A stretch of DNA of 44,646 nucleotides from Acidobacteria bacterium 5-1 (GTDB lineage Bacteria > Acidobacteriota > Blastocatellia > Pyrinomonadales > Pyrinomonadaceae): the NCBI GenBank assembly GCA_002050455.1, contig MWZA01000137.1, positions 1 through 44,646 of the forward strand, read 5' to 3'. This document shows positions 8,545-16,099 of the stretch, one piece after another (position 1 is the first letter of the stretch; each line of letters begins with the position of its first letter). A program made the translations under genes and the position numbers. The notes under the pieces are model-generated. The model was not told the DNA's origin, searched no databases, and was given only the letters and a program-made list of their open reading frames with translations.

Positions 8545-9987
8545 ATGGAAATCCTTAACAAATTCGGAAGATTCATGCGTTTGATAGTCAGGCTCAAAGG
8601 CGGAACGGATGCCGAAGGGACAATCAAAAACATCACAAAAAACGTCAAACTTCGCGGCGTAAATGTTTGGATGATGGTTTGTTCGGCAACTTTAACCTGC
8701 ATCGGCTTAGACGTAAATTCTACTGCTGTCATCATCGGCGGGATGCTTATTTCGCCTTTGATGTCGCCGATTCTGGGTGTCGGTTTGGGCGTGGCAATCC
8801 AAGACCGACGGCTTTTAATAAATGCGCTGAAAAGTTTCGGTCTGGCAACATTTCTTTCGCTTCTGACCGGTTTTCTATACTTTTTTATTTCACCTTTGGG
8901 CGACGCGACGACGGAAATCAACGCCCGCGTTACACCGACGTTTTTAGATGTCGGCGTGGCGTTTTTCGGTGGTGTTGCCGGTATTGTCGCCGGTTCGCGC
9001 CGCGATAAAACCAACGCGATTCCGGGCGTGGCGATTGCTACCGCGCTGATGCCGCCGATTTGCGTGGCGGGTTTCGGCTTGGCGAAAATGAGTTCCACCG
9101 TTTTTCTCGGCGCGTTTTATCTCTATTTTATCAACTCCTTTTTCATTAGTTTGGCGACTTATTTGATTTCCGTGATGCTCAGACTTCCAAAACGTGAGCA
9201 AATAGACGACGAACAATATACAAACGTCAAACGCTTTATCATCGGTTTCGCAATTATTGTAACTATTCCGAGCGCATTGATTTTTTATGATGTTTTGGAC
9301 AAACTGCGTTTTGATAAAGGCGTGAAAAATTTCGTCAGCACCGAGGTCAGAACTGACAATCGCCGTCCGATTCAAACGGAGGTTGTTGATTCAACCGACC
9401 CGAAAACTTTGAAAATCTATACGGTCGGGCTGGCGGTTAGTGATGAGGAAAAACGGAACTTGGAAGACAAACTCAGCAAATACGGTATCGGCGGATTACA
9501 ACTTAAACTCGTGCAGTTAAATGTTTCGCCCGACGAATTTGAGCGTTTGACTTCGGATGTTCAAACAAATCTTTCCAATAAACTAAACCTTCTGCAAAAC
9601 GTCGAAGACGACCAAAAGAAAACAATTGAAGTTCTCAAGGCGCAGATTGTCGATATAAAAGATAATTCTCAGCCCGACAAAAGTTTTCTCAACGATGTTA
9701 AATGGCTGTTTCCCGAAATTGCCGACGTCATTTGGCAAGAGGCGACAACCGACACGCCCGAACACACATCCAACCAATTCAAAACGCTGGCTGTTGCCTT
9801 TAAGGAAGGTGTCGAACCGACGACCAAAAATTTGATAGAATCAAGGATTGTGAGGTTGGCGCAAAGCCGCTTTGCCGATATGAGATTCAATGTGGTCGAG
9901 AAAACGGAATTGCCGCGTCAGGAAGTAGAAAAAATCGTAAGTCAGGAGCAAATCAATGCGAATACAAATCAGCCGCAACAGCCATAA
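8545..9987 (+). CDS. DUF389 family membrane protein
   Basis: A 480-residue protein with an N-terminal set of about six membrane segments carrying the DUF389 core (STAVIIGGMLISPLMSPILG, and NAIPGVAIATALMPPICVAG), followed by a soluble C-terminal region of about 250 residues from roughly 235 on, rich in charged residues. The family has no firmly assigned function; TM cores of this kind are widespread. ATG at 8545 is preferred to a TTG at 8530 that overlaps the antiporter stop. The downstream TPR gene starts inside its 3' end, a 32-bp overlap, so the three genes form one operon. Confidence 0.88.
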   Translation: MEILNKFGRFMRLIVRLKGGTDAEGTIKNITKNVKLRGVNVWMMVCSATLTCIGLDVNSTAVIIGGMLISPLMSPILGVGLGVAIQDRRLLINALKSFGLATFLSLLTGFLYFFISPLGDATTEINARVTPTFLDVGVAFFGGVAGIVAGSRRDKTNAIPGVAIATALMPPICVAGFGLAKMSSTVFLGAFYLYFINSFFISLATYLISVMLRLPKREQIDDEQYTNVKRFIIGFAIIVTIPSALIFYDVLDKLRFDKGVKNFVSTEVRTDNRRPIQTEVVDSTDPKTLKIYTVGLAVSDEEKRNLEDKLSKYGIGGLQLKLVQLNVSPDEFERLTSDVQTNLSNKLNLLQNVEDDQKKTIEVLKAQIVDIKDNSQPDKSFLNDVKWLFPEIADVIWQEATTDTPEHTSNQFKTLAVAFKEGVEPTTKNLIESRIVRLAQSRFADMRFNVVEKTELPRQEVEKIVSQEQINANTNQPQQP

Positions 9988-10927
9988 AAACTTATTTTTG
10001 AAGATTTTCTGTCTTGGAATAATTGCGCTTTTTGCAATTTCAGCATCGGCGCAAAAGAGAAAACTGCCGCCAATAGCAAATCAACCGAGAACAATAACGA
10101 TTGTTACTGAGCCGAAAGCAACCGTCTGGCTGGACGAGGTGAAACGCGGCGAAACCGACGAAAGCGGCAAACTTACAGCTAAATTTTCATTGCCCGGAAC
10201 AAGAAAACTGCGCGTCCGCGCCGCCGGTTTTAAAGAAATTTCGCAAAATCTTCTGCCAACCCAAAAAGGCGATGTAAAAATCACTTTGACCAAAACAACC
10301 GACGAAGCCGAACTTGCCTTTCAGCAAGCCGAATCAGAAACTGACAAACAAAAAGCGGTTGAACTTTACAAAAAAGCAATAAAATTGCGCCCGAACTATG
10401 CTGAAGCAAATCTAGGTTTAGCGCGTGTTTTATCCGACGAAGGCGACAATCAAGGCGCGTTAAAAGCTATTCGAGAAGCGCGAAAAGCGCGTCCGGCTTA
10501 CGCGGAAGCATCAGCCGTTGAAGGCAGAATCTACAAGGCAGAAGGCAGCGAAGAAAAAGCGATTGCTGCTTTTAAACGCGCCATTACCGAAGGCAAAGGT
10601 TATCAGCCGGAAGCACTTACGGGTTTGGCATTGCTCTATAAAGAAAAAGCCGAAGATTCAGGCACAGAAGGTAAATTTGATGAAGAAAACGCCAATTACC
10701 AACTTGCCGCCGAATACTTTAAAAAGGCTGTCGCGCAACTTTCGGGCGCACCGGACGCGGAAGTTATTTATCAATTTCTCGGTCTGGCGTATGAAAAAAT
10801 GAAGAAATATAAAGATGCCATTGCCGTTTATGAAGAATTTTTGCGCGTTTTTCCCGACAGCAGCGAAGCAACCGCCGTCCGCTCATTTATTGTGCAGTTG
10901 AAAAAGCAGATGAACGGCGAACAATAA
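9956..10927 (+). CDS. Secreted PEGA/TPR-repeat protein
   Basis: A 323-residue exported protein. N-terminal signal peptide (about 1-32, ending ASAQ), then a PEGA-like beta domain (TITIVTEPKATVWLDE... about 45-110) and at least four tetratricopeptide repeats from about 115 to the end (AVELYKKAIKLRPNYAEANL, KAIAAFKRAI, DAIAVYEEFLRVFPDSSEAT). Such proteins usually act as protein-binding scaffolds at the envelope. AGGAG lies 8 nt before the ATG, inside the upstream gene. Partner and role are unknown; operon position suggests a link with the antiporter and DUF389 protein. Confidence 0.85.
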   Translation: MRIQISRNSHKNLFLKIFCLGIIALFAISASAQKRKLPPIANQPRTITIVTEPKATVWLDEVKRGETDESGKLTAKFSLPGTRKLRVRAAGFKEISQNLLPTQKGDVKITLTKTTDEAELAFQQAESETDKQKAVELYKKAIKLRPNYAEANLGLARVLSDEGDNQGALKAIREARKARPAYAEASAVEGRIYKAEGSEEKAIAAFKRAITEGKGYQPEALTGLALLYKEKAEDSGTEGKFDEENANYQLAAEYFKKAVAQLSGAPDAEVIYQFLGLAYEKMKKYKDAIAVYEEFLRVFPDSSEATAVRSFIVQLKKQMNGEQ

Positions 10928-11192
10928 CGGCGAAATGAGCGAACCGGCAGATTGTAATTTTCTTTTACCTTTAAGGATTTTCTCAAAATGCAGAAAACAG
11001 AGCAAAACTATTAATTGTTCACTCTACACTTTTAACTGATTTACAAAGGAAAACCCTTTTCATCAAAAGACAGTTCGTAGTAATTAGTGAACAGCTAACA
11101 GTTTGCTGACGAATCTTCGATGTTTGAAATAGTCCTGACTTTTCTTACTATTGCGTGTGTTTCTGAAACTCTAACAGTAGAAATCATTATTC

Positions 11193-11260
11193 TTGGATTT
11201 TACGGAAATTCCGCGAACTTAACTTTGAATGGTTTTTCGCGGAATTTCCGTAAAATCCAA
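11193..11260. terminator. Long perfect hairpin, 25-bp stem
   Basis: Arms 11193-11217 and 11236-11260 are perfectly complementary over 25 bp with an 18-base loop. It lies in the 339-bp space (10928-11266) between the TPR gene and the convergent 72-residue gene, where no other gene is seen, and ends 6 bp from the latter's stop. It could end transcription on both strands; the unusually long perfect stem also suits a REP-like or processed element. The rest of that space is A/T-rich with no feature I can name. Confidence 0.65.
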
Positions 11261-11266
11261 AAATAG

Positions 11267-11485
11267 TTATTCGGCGAGCCGTTCCTCGGCTAAATTGATA
11301 AGTTTCATTTCAGCGTCTTCGTCAAATTCTTCGCCGCCAAGCCACGCTTCTATCTCGCTGACCGGTCTGCCAAGTGCCAACGCCAATTTTTCATTGCTTG
11401 ACTCAAAAACTTGTTCCTTTAACTTTTTCAAAAGTGCTAAATTTTTCGAGGTGTCGTTTTTTTCAGTTCTTGCGGTTTCATTCAT
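11267..11485 (-). CDS. Small acidic hypothetical protein, 72 residues
   Basis: Not recognised. The protein is highly charged and probably all helical (KNLALLKKLKEQVFESSNEK, then WLGGEEFDEDAEMKLINLAEERLAE). The segment LALALGRPVSEIEAWLGGE resembles the recognition part of a Xre-type helix-turn-helix (a family that reads ...vskseISrWLsG), so a very small DNA-binding or accessory regulator is possible but unproven. ATG start. About 290 bp separate it from nadA, which starts divergently at 11778; nothing else is visible in that space. Confidence 0.55.
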   Translation of the reverse strand: MNETARTEKNDTSKNLALLKKLKEQVFESSNEKLALALGRPVSEIEAWLGGEEFDEDAEMKLINLAEERLAE

Positions 11486-11777
11486 AATTTATTTTCCCTT
11501 TTGTTTGATTTGAAGAGCAATTTAATGATGACGCGCTTGCTGAAACTTTTCAAGTTTTATTTTAATTTTTCTGCTTTTCTACTAACTCTTTTCAAAAGCC
11601 AACTGAAGGCGCGAACTCAAAACTTTTAAATCGGAGAACTTTCCTGATTTGGCAGACAATTAAAATTTAACCGAGCGGTAGGAAAAACCGGCTTGCGAAA
11701 GTTTTCTCAAAGAGTAATGATTTTTGGTTACGGATGTAGTAAAATAAACATCTAAAGAACCAAACGGAGAAAGAAAA

Positions 11778-12914
11778 ATGCCGGCAGTTTTAGACGAAGT
11801 AAGAACAATAAATTTTGAAGATTATCTCGTGATGCCCGATGCGGAACTGCACGAGCGAATCGAAGCAGCACGGGAAGAATTAGGTTCGCGTGTGGTGATT
11901 TTGGGACATCATTATCAGCGCGACGACGTGATTCGGCACGCTGATTTAACGGGTGATTCTTACCAGCTTTCGGTGATGGCGGCGGAACGCTCCGATGCGG
12001 AATTTATTGTCTTTTGCGGCGTGCATTTTATGGCGGAATCGGCTGATATTCTCGCGCAGGATTATCAAAAAGTGATTCTCCCCGATTTGGGCGCGGGCTG
12101 TTCGATGGCGGATATGGCAAACATTGAACAGGTCGAAGACGCTTGGGAACAGCTTGCGGACATCGGCATTATCGGTGAATACAAGGTCGCGCCGATGACA
12201 TATATGAATTCAACCGCCGCGATAAAAGCGTTTTGCGGGCGCAACGGCGGAGTTGTCTGCACTTCATCAAACGCCGTGCCGCTGTTTGATAAATATCTGA
12301 AGGAATACGACAAAATGATGTTTTTTCCTGACCAGCATTTGGGTAGAAATACGGGCTTAAAATTCGGCATTCCGCTCGACAAAATGGCACTTTGGAATCC
12401 GCGCGAAGAACTCGGCGGCAACACCGAAGAAGAATTACAAAATGCGCGTTTGATTTTGTGGAAAGGACATTGCTCGGTTCACAGTCGCTTTAAACCTTGG
12501 CACGCCGACCAAGTTCGCAAGGAAACTCCCGACATAAAAGTTCTGGTTCATCCCGAATGTATGTATGAAGTCGTCGAAAAATCGGACTTGAACGGCTCGA
12601 CATCTTTTATTATAAAAACCGTTGAAAACGCGCCCGCCGGTTCAAAATGGGCAATCGGCACAGAACTAAATCTCGTCAATCGTCTAATTAAAAATCATCC
12701 TGACAAAGAAATTCGTCTGCTTGCGCCCGATTTGTGTATGTGTGCGACGATGTATCGCATTGCCCCGCAAAACCTTGCGTGGACATTAGATAATCTCATT
12801 GCGGGAGTTGTCGTTAATGAAATTAAAGTTGACGGGGAAACAAAAAAATGGGCGACGGCTGCGCTTGAGCGAATGATTTCATTTACCGAACAAAATCACG
12901 ACAAGAAAAATTAG
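11778..12914 (+). CDS. nadA: Quinolinate synthase A
   Basis: Condenses iminoaspartate with dihydroxyacetone phosphate to quinolinate in de novo NAD synthesis; holds an oxygen-sensitive [4Fe-4S] cluster. The 378-residue protein shows the family segments LGHHYQRDDVIRHADLTGDS, FCGVHFMAESADIL, PDLGAGCSMADM, VHPEC and the C-terminal LCMCATMY cysteine motif. Good GGAGAAAG ribosome site before the ATG. No nadB or nadC is beside it. A ferredoxin gene follows 75 bp downstream beyond an inverted repeat. Confidence 0.97.
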   Translation: MPAVLDEVRTINFEDYLVMPDAELHERIEAAREELGSRVVILGHHYQRDDVIRHADLTGDSYQLSVMAAERSDAEFIVFCGVHFMAESADILAQDYQKVILPDLGAGCSMADMANIEQVEDAWEQLADIGIIGEYKVAPMTYMNSTAAIKAFCGRNGGVVCTSSNAVPLFDKYLKEYDKMMFFPDQHLGRNTGLKFGIPLDKMALWNPREELGGNTEEELQNARLILWKGHCSVHSRFKPWHADQVRKETPDIKVLVHPECMYEVVEKSDLNGSTSFIIKTVENAPAGSKWAIGTELNLVNRLIKNHPDKEIRLLAPDLCMCATMYRIAPQNLAWTLDNLIAGVVVNEIKVDGETKKWATAALERMISFTEQNHDKKN

Positions 12915-12982
12915 CCACGAATTACACGAATTACACGAATTATTTTTTTATTTTTATTTGTGTTATTCGTGTTATTCGTGGC
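12914..12982. repeat. Inverted repeat of CACGAATTA units
   Basis: GCCACGAATTACACGAATTACACGAAT-type left arm (12914-12940) pairs with the right arm 12957-12982, with few mismatches; each arm is itself a run of short CACGAATT units. It starts at the last base of the nadA stop codon and ends just before the ferredoxin start. It could fold into a long hairpin acting as terminator or attenuator between the two genes. Confidence 0.65.
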
Positions 12983-12989
12983 AAAATTT

Positions 12990-13223
12990 ATGGCGGAAAT
13001 CCAAAACAAATTGCCCGAAAACATATCGGGCAAATTTTATGTAGATAACCAATGTATTGACTGCGACGTTTGCCGCGACACTTCGCCGGAGAACTTTACC
13101 CGCGACGACGAAAACGGCTATTCGTTTGTTTATAAACAACCGGAAACGCCCGAAGAAGTTGAGCTTTGCGAAGAAGCGCGTGATGCCTGTCCGGTTGAAG
13201 CGATTGGCGACGACGGCGGTTAA
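12990..13223 (+). CDS. [4Fe-4S] ferredoxin
   Basis: Small electron carrier of 77 residues with a single cluster-binding pattern: C22-x2-C25-x2-C28 and a distal C67-Pro, with an extra cysteine at 60. The protein is acidic as usual for ferredoxins. The ATG at 12990 (MAEIQNK) is preferred; the upstream in-frame codons fall in the inverted repeat. It could feed electrons to the nearby iron-sulfur enzyme NadA, but this is only suggested by neighbourhood. Confidence 0.88.
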   Translation: MAEIQNKLPENISGKFYVDNQCIDCDVCRDTSPENFTRDDENGYSFVYKQPETPEEVELCEEARDACPVEAIGDDGG

Positions 13224-13238
13224 AAGTATATACTTACA

Positions 13239-13440
13239 ATATGTGAATCAAGAGTAGAGAACAGGGGCGTAGGAATTTGCCGAAAATGATTGAAAATCTA
13301 AGAAGCTGTCGAATCAAAAATTATTCATTATTCACTGTTTAGTATTGACTGTCATTCAAAGAATTTCTGAAAAAAACAATCAATAGTTAACAATGAACAA
13401 TGAATAATGAATCGCTCGCTTTCTACTCTTGATTCACATA
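13239..13440. repeat. MITE-like element with nested inverted repeats
   Basis: A 202-bp noncoding unit bounded by 19-bp perfect terminal inverted repeats (13239-13257 and 13422-13440, TATGTGAATCAAGAGTAGA). Inside, ATTCATTATTCA at 13323-13334 pairs with its complement at 13401-13412. It fills the 301-bp gene-free space between the ferredoxin and the next gene (13224-13524). A nonautonomous transposable element or a folded intergenic repeat are both possible; flanking target duplications are not obvious. Confidence 0.6.
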
Positions 13441-13524
13441 CAATATACATAGAAAGTGTTTATTTTCAGCCTGATGTAATAAAAATGCATCTCGTACGTT
13501 TTCGGAACTTTGAAAATCAAGCAC

Positions 13525-13806
13525 TTAATTTTGAATATTGATAGAGTTATCTTTATCTTCTTTGACTTCTTTAATTTTATCGAGTGCGTGTGCGCCGAGC
13601 ATTATTAACGGAAATGCGGTTACCATTAGCCAGGTCCCGATTTGATTTATTTTCTCTGCATCTTCTACCATTCCGAAATAAGCCAATCCGCTCATAAATA
13701 GCCCCGCCAAACTTGAAGAAAATCCGCAGATAAGGCTAATCAACATAACTAGAATCCATCTTTTTCGCCTTTTCTTTTCTGCAACTGTTGAAGCTGGTAG
13801 AGTCAT
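13525..13806 (-). CDS. Small membrane protein, 93 residues
   Basis: Not recognised. Two membrane segments (about residues 17-42, ILVMLISLICGFSSSLAGLF, and about 58-75, WLMVTAFPLIMLGAHAL), a basic N-terminus (EKKRRKR) and a charged Lys/Asp-rich tail; both ends probably face the cytosol. It lies just downstream of the KdpE-like regulator gene on the same strand, and its upstream space holds four 7-mers at 11-bp steps that look like an OmpR/KdpE-family binding site, so it may belong to the potassium response. Confidence 0.6.
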   Translation of the reverse strand: MTLPASTVAEKKRRKRWILVMLISLICGFSSSLAGLFMSGLAYFGMVEDAEKINQIGTWLMVTAFPLIMLGAHALDKIKEVKEDKDNSINIQN

Positions 13807-13879
13807 TATTTTTACAAAATCGTTGTCTTCAGACGGCTTAATTTCTAATACTTAAACTATGAAAAGATTAAGATAGAAG

Positions 13880-13919
13880 TTATAAAAGTTGAGTAAAAGA
13901 TTTATAAAAAGTTCGTAAA
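13880..13919 (-). promoter_or_regulatory. Candidate KdpE-family binding site, four 11-bp repeats
   Basis: On the plus strand the 7-mers TTATAAA (13880), GAGTAAA (13891), TTATAAA (13902) and TCGTAAA (13913) are each separated by 4 bases, giving an exact 11-bp period. Direct repeats of this period are the normal target of OmpR/PhoB-family regulators. The site is 74-113 bp upstream of the 93-residue gene start. A matching set lies before kup. Confidence 0.5.
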
Positions 13920-13924
13920 GATTT

Positions 13925-14617
13925 TTACAAAAAAGGATTGAAGCGGTAACCAACCCACGGTTCGGTTAAAATGTATTGCGGTTCGGAGGGATTAAGTTCT
14001 ATTTTTTTACGCAAATTTCCAAAAAAAACGCGCAGATACTCAGGTTGTTGGGTGAAATTCCCACCCCAGACTGCGCCTAGTAAATTCCGGTGAGTCAGAA
14101 CCTTGCCCTGATTCTTAACCAGATAAGTAAGTAATTCAAATTCCTTTGGCGTAAGATGAATTTCTTTTCCGCGCACAAATACTTGATATGTCGCCAAGTC
14201 AATTAAAAAATCGCCAATTTCAAGCCGCATTTCTTCAATTTTATCATTTGGCGCACGGCGCAGAGTTGCCCGTACTCGTGCCAGCAGTTCGTCAATGCCG
14301 AAAGGCTTTGTCACATAATCATCTGCGCCTGCGTCTAATGCTTCGACTTTCGTTTTTTCTTCACCTTTAACCGAAAGAACGATAATCGGGACTTCGGAAA
14401 ATTTACGAAGTTCGCGGCAAAGTTTTAATCCGTCCATTAAAGGCATTGAAAGATCCGTAATAACTAAATCGGGCAGCCAATTACGAAACAAATCAAGTGC
14501 GGATTCACCATCCGATGCAACGCGGACATCAAAGCGATGCGCCGACAAACTCCGCCGCAGAACACGTAGAATCTGAGGTTCATCATCTACCACTAAAATC
14601 TTCTTAAATTCACTCAT
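13925..14617 (-). CDS. kdpE: KdpE-like response regulator, OmpR family
   Basis: A 230-residue two-component regulator. Receiver domain (1-120) with acidic pocket D11/D12, phosphorylation site D55 in VITDLSMP, and the later Lys in VLSVKGEE; C-terminal winged-helix DNA-binding domain (about 130-230) with the KdpE-like ending LTEPWVGYRFNPFL. The closeness to KdpE rests on this ending and on the KdpD-like partner. Start is ATG 14617; it overlaps the kinase gene by 8 bp, the usual sign of coupled translation. No kdpFABC is in the window; the neighbour is kup instead. Confidence 0.85.
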   Translation of the reverse strand: MSEFKKILVVDDEPQILRVLRRSLSAHRFDVRVASDGESALDLFRNWLPDLVITDLSMPLMDGLKLCRELRKFSEVPIIVLSVKGEEKTKVEALDAGADDYVTKPFGIDELLARVRATLRRAPNDKIEEMRLEIGDFLIDLATYQVFVRGKEIHLTPKEFELLTYLVKNQGKVLTHRNLLGAVWGGNFTQQPEYLRVFFGNLRKKIELNPSEPQYILTEPWVGYRFNPFL

Positions 14618-15806
14618 TTCCAATCGGTAAAGTAAATTCAAAGCGAACACCGCATTCTTTATTTGTTGCGTCCGTTATCCAAATATGACCGTTGTGTGCT
14701 TCGATAATACCTTTTGCAATTGCCAGCCCCATACCTGTTCCCGATGGCTGGCGGCTGCCTGATTCGGTATCGTGTGTTGCCCGAAAAAATTTCTCGAAAA
14801 CGCGCTCGCGCATTTCCGGCGCGATGCCTTGACCTTCGTCTTCAACAGTAACCAACAACGATGTTTCCCCAACTTGACTTGCGATAATCCGAATTGATTT
14901 ACCAACCGGCGAGTATTTCGCTGCATTGTCAATCAAGATGTAAATAATCTCACTTATTGCCTGTGAATCTACACGAATAAGCGGCAAATCTTCTTGAATG
15001 TCAATTAAAATTTTATGTTGGCTAACGAGAGATTTTGCCCGATCAAGAGCAGATGAGATTATTTCATCAACGGTACTCCACTGGTGGCGCAATCTCACTT
15101 CGCCTGCTTCAATTCTTGCCAGTTCGATCAAACCTCCGATAAAGTGGTTGAGTCGGTCGCTTTCTTCATTAATAACATCGAGCATCTCTCGCCGCGTTTC
15201 AGCATCGAGAACAAGAGGGAAACCATCGTAAGAACTTCCTTCCTGTTCATCAAGTAATGTCGTAACCGAGGCTTTGATAGACGTGAGCGGCGTGCGAATA
15301 TCGTGCGTTACCGCGTCTAACAATGCCGATTTCAATTTTTCGCTTTGCTTTAATGCCTCGGCATGACTTACCTGCTCAAAGGCATCGTTTAATTCTCGGT
15401 AAAGCCGTTCAATCTTAAGCCCCCGCAGTTCGGCTAATTTGGCGCGTCGCTTGGCACGGGCAGAAAGTTGTCCGGCGGTTAAGGCTGTAACGATAAATGC
15501 TATCCAAGCGACCCAATTCTCCGGGTCGTTAATCGTCCAAGTGCGAACGGGCGGTAGGAAGAAATAATTAAAACACAACATACCTAGCACCGAAGCTGCT
15601 AATGCCGGTCGGCTTCCCCACAAAGTGGCAATGAACAATATCACCATCAACAGCGTAAGTGCTACGGTTGTTGCAGAAATTTGCAGATGAATCGGTTCAA
15701 GCACAGCAGTTACGGCGGTGATGCCGAAAACAGCCATTACGTAACCTGTTGCCCGACTCCGCAACAGTTTTCTTAAGAAGGTAATAGGCAAAGGCTTTTG
15801 CGACAT
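14610..15806 (-). CDS. KdpD-like sensor histidine kinase, short form
   Basis: A 398-residue membrane kinase. It starts with four closely spaced membrane segments of the DUF4118 type (about 20-112), as in the middle of KdpD, then a coiled linker, the phosphoacceptor H168 in VTHDIRTPLTSIK, and a HATPase_c domain with IDNAAKYSP and GTGMGLAIAKGI. The large cytoplasmic KdpD/Usp N-terminal region of E. coli KdpD is absent, so this is less than half the usual length. ATG at 15806 preferred over an upstream TTG. Partner of the KdpE-like regulator, and linked with kup. Confidence 0.88.
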   Translation of the reverse strand: MSQKPLPITFLRKLLRSRATGYVMAVFGITAVTAVLEPIHLQISATTVALTLLMVILFIATLWGSRPALAASVLGMLCFNYFFLPPVRTWTINDPENWVAWIAFIVTALTAGQLSARAKRRAKLAELRGLKIERLYRELNDAFEQVSHAEALKQSEKLKSALLDAVTHDIRTPLTSIKASVTTLLDEQEGSSYDGFPLVLDAETRREMLDVINEESDRLNHFIGGLIELARIEAGEVRLRHQWSTVDEIISSALDRAKSLVSQHKILIDIQEDLPLIRVDSQAISEIIYILIDNAAKYSPVGKSIRIIASQVGETSLLVTVEDEGQGIAPEMRERVFEKFFRATHDTESGSRQPSGTGMGLAIAKGIIEAHNGHIWITDATNKECGVRFEFTLPIGNE

Positions 15807-15853
15807 AACCAACCAAATTTCAGAATACCAGAACTATAATGCTCTATTTATTT

Positions 15854-16069
15854 TTATTTGTTTGAAGAGAGCATTATCAAGAAACCAATTACAGATGTTA
15901 CCAAACCTGTTAACACGCATAAAAATCGATTGAAGAGATTTATTCTATCTACTTCCAGGCGGAAACTTCGAGGATAAAACTCACTTGATTTCTGCACCAA
16001 TGATTTATTATAAATTAAGAGTGCTACACCAATAACAAAAAAGATAACTCCGCAGATAAATTCGCTCAT
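15854..16069 (-). CDS. Small two-segment membrane protein, 71 residues
   Basis: Not recognised. Two membrane segments (about 5-20, GVIFFVIGVALLIY, and about 50-67, LCVLTGLVTSVIGFLIML) with a charged loop between. Starts 30 bp after the kup stop and ends 47 bp before the kinase gene on the same strand, so it is most likely co-transcribed with kup and the two-component genes. A small subunit or modulator of K+ uptake, in the manner of KdpF, is conceivable; there is no sequence proof. Confidence 0.6.
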   Translation of the reverse strand: MSEFICGVIFFVIGVALLIYNKSLVQKSSEFYPRSFRLEVDRINLFNRFLCVLTGLVTSVIGFLIMLSSNK

Positions 16070-16099
16070 TGAAAAGTTTAAGTTGCTTTCAAATTAAAG

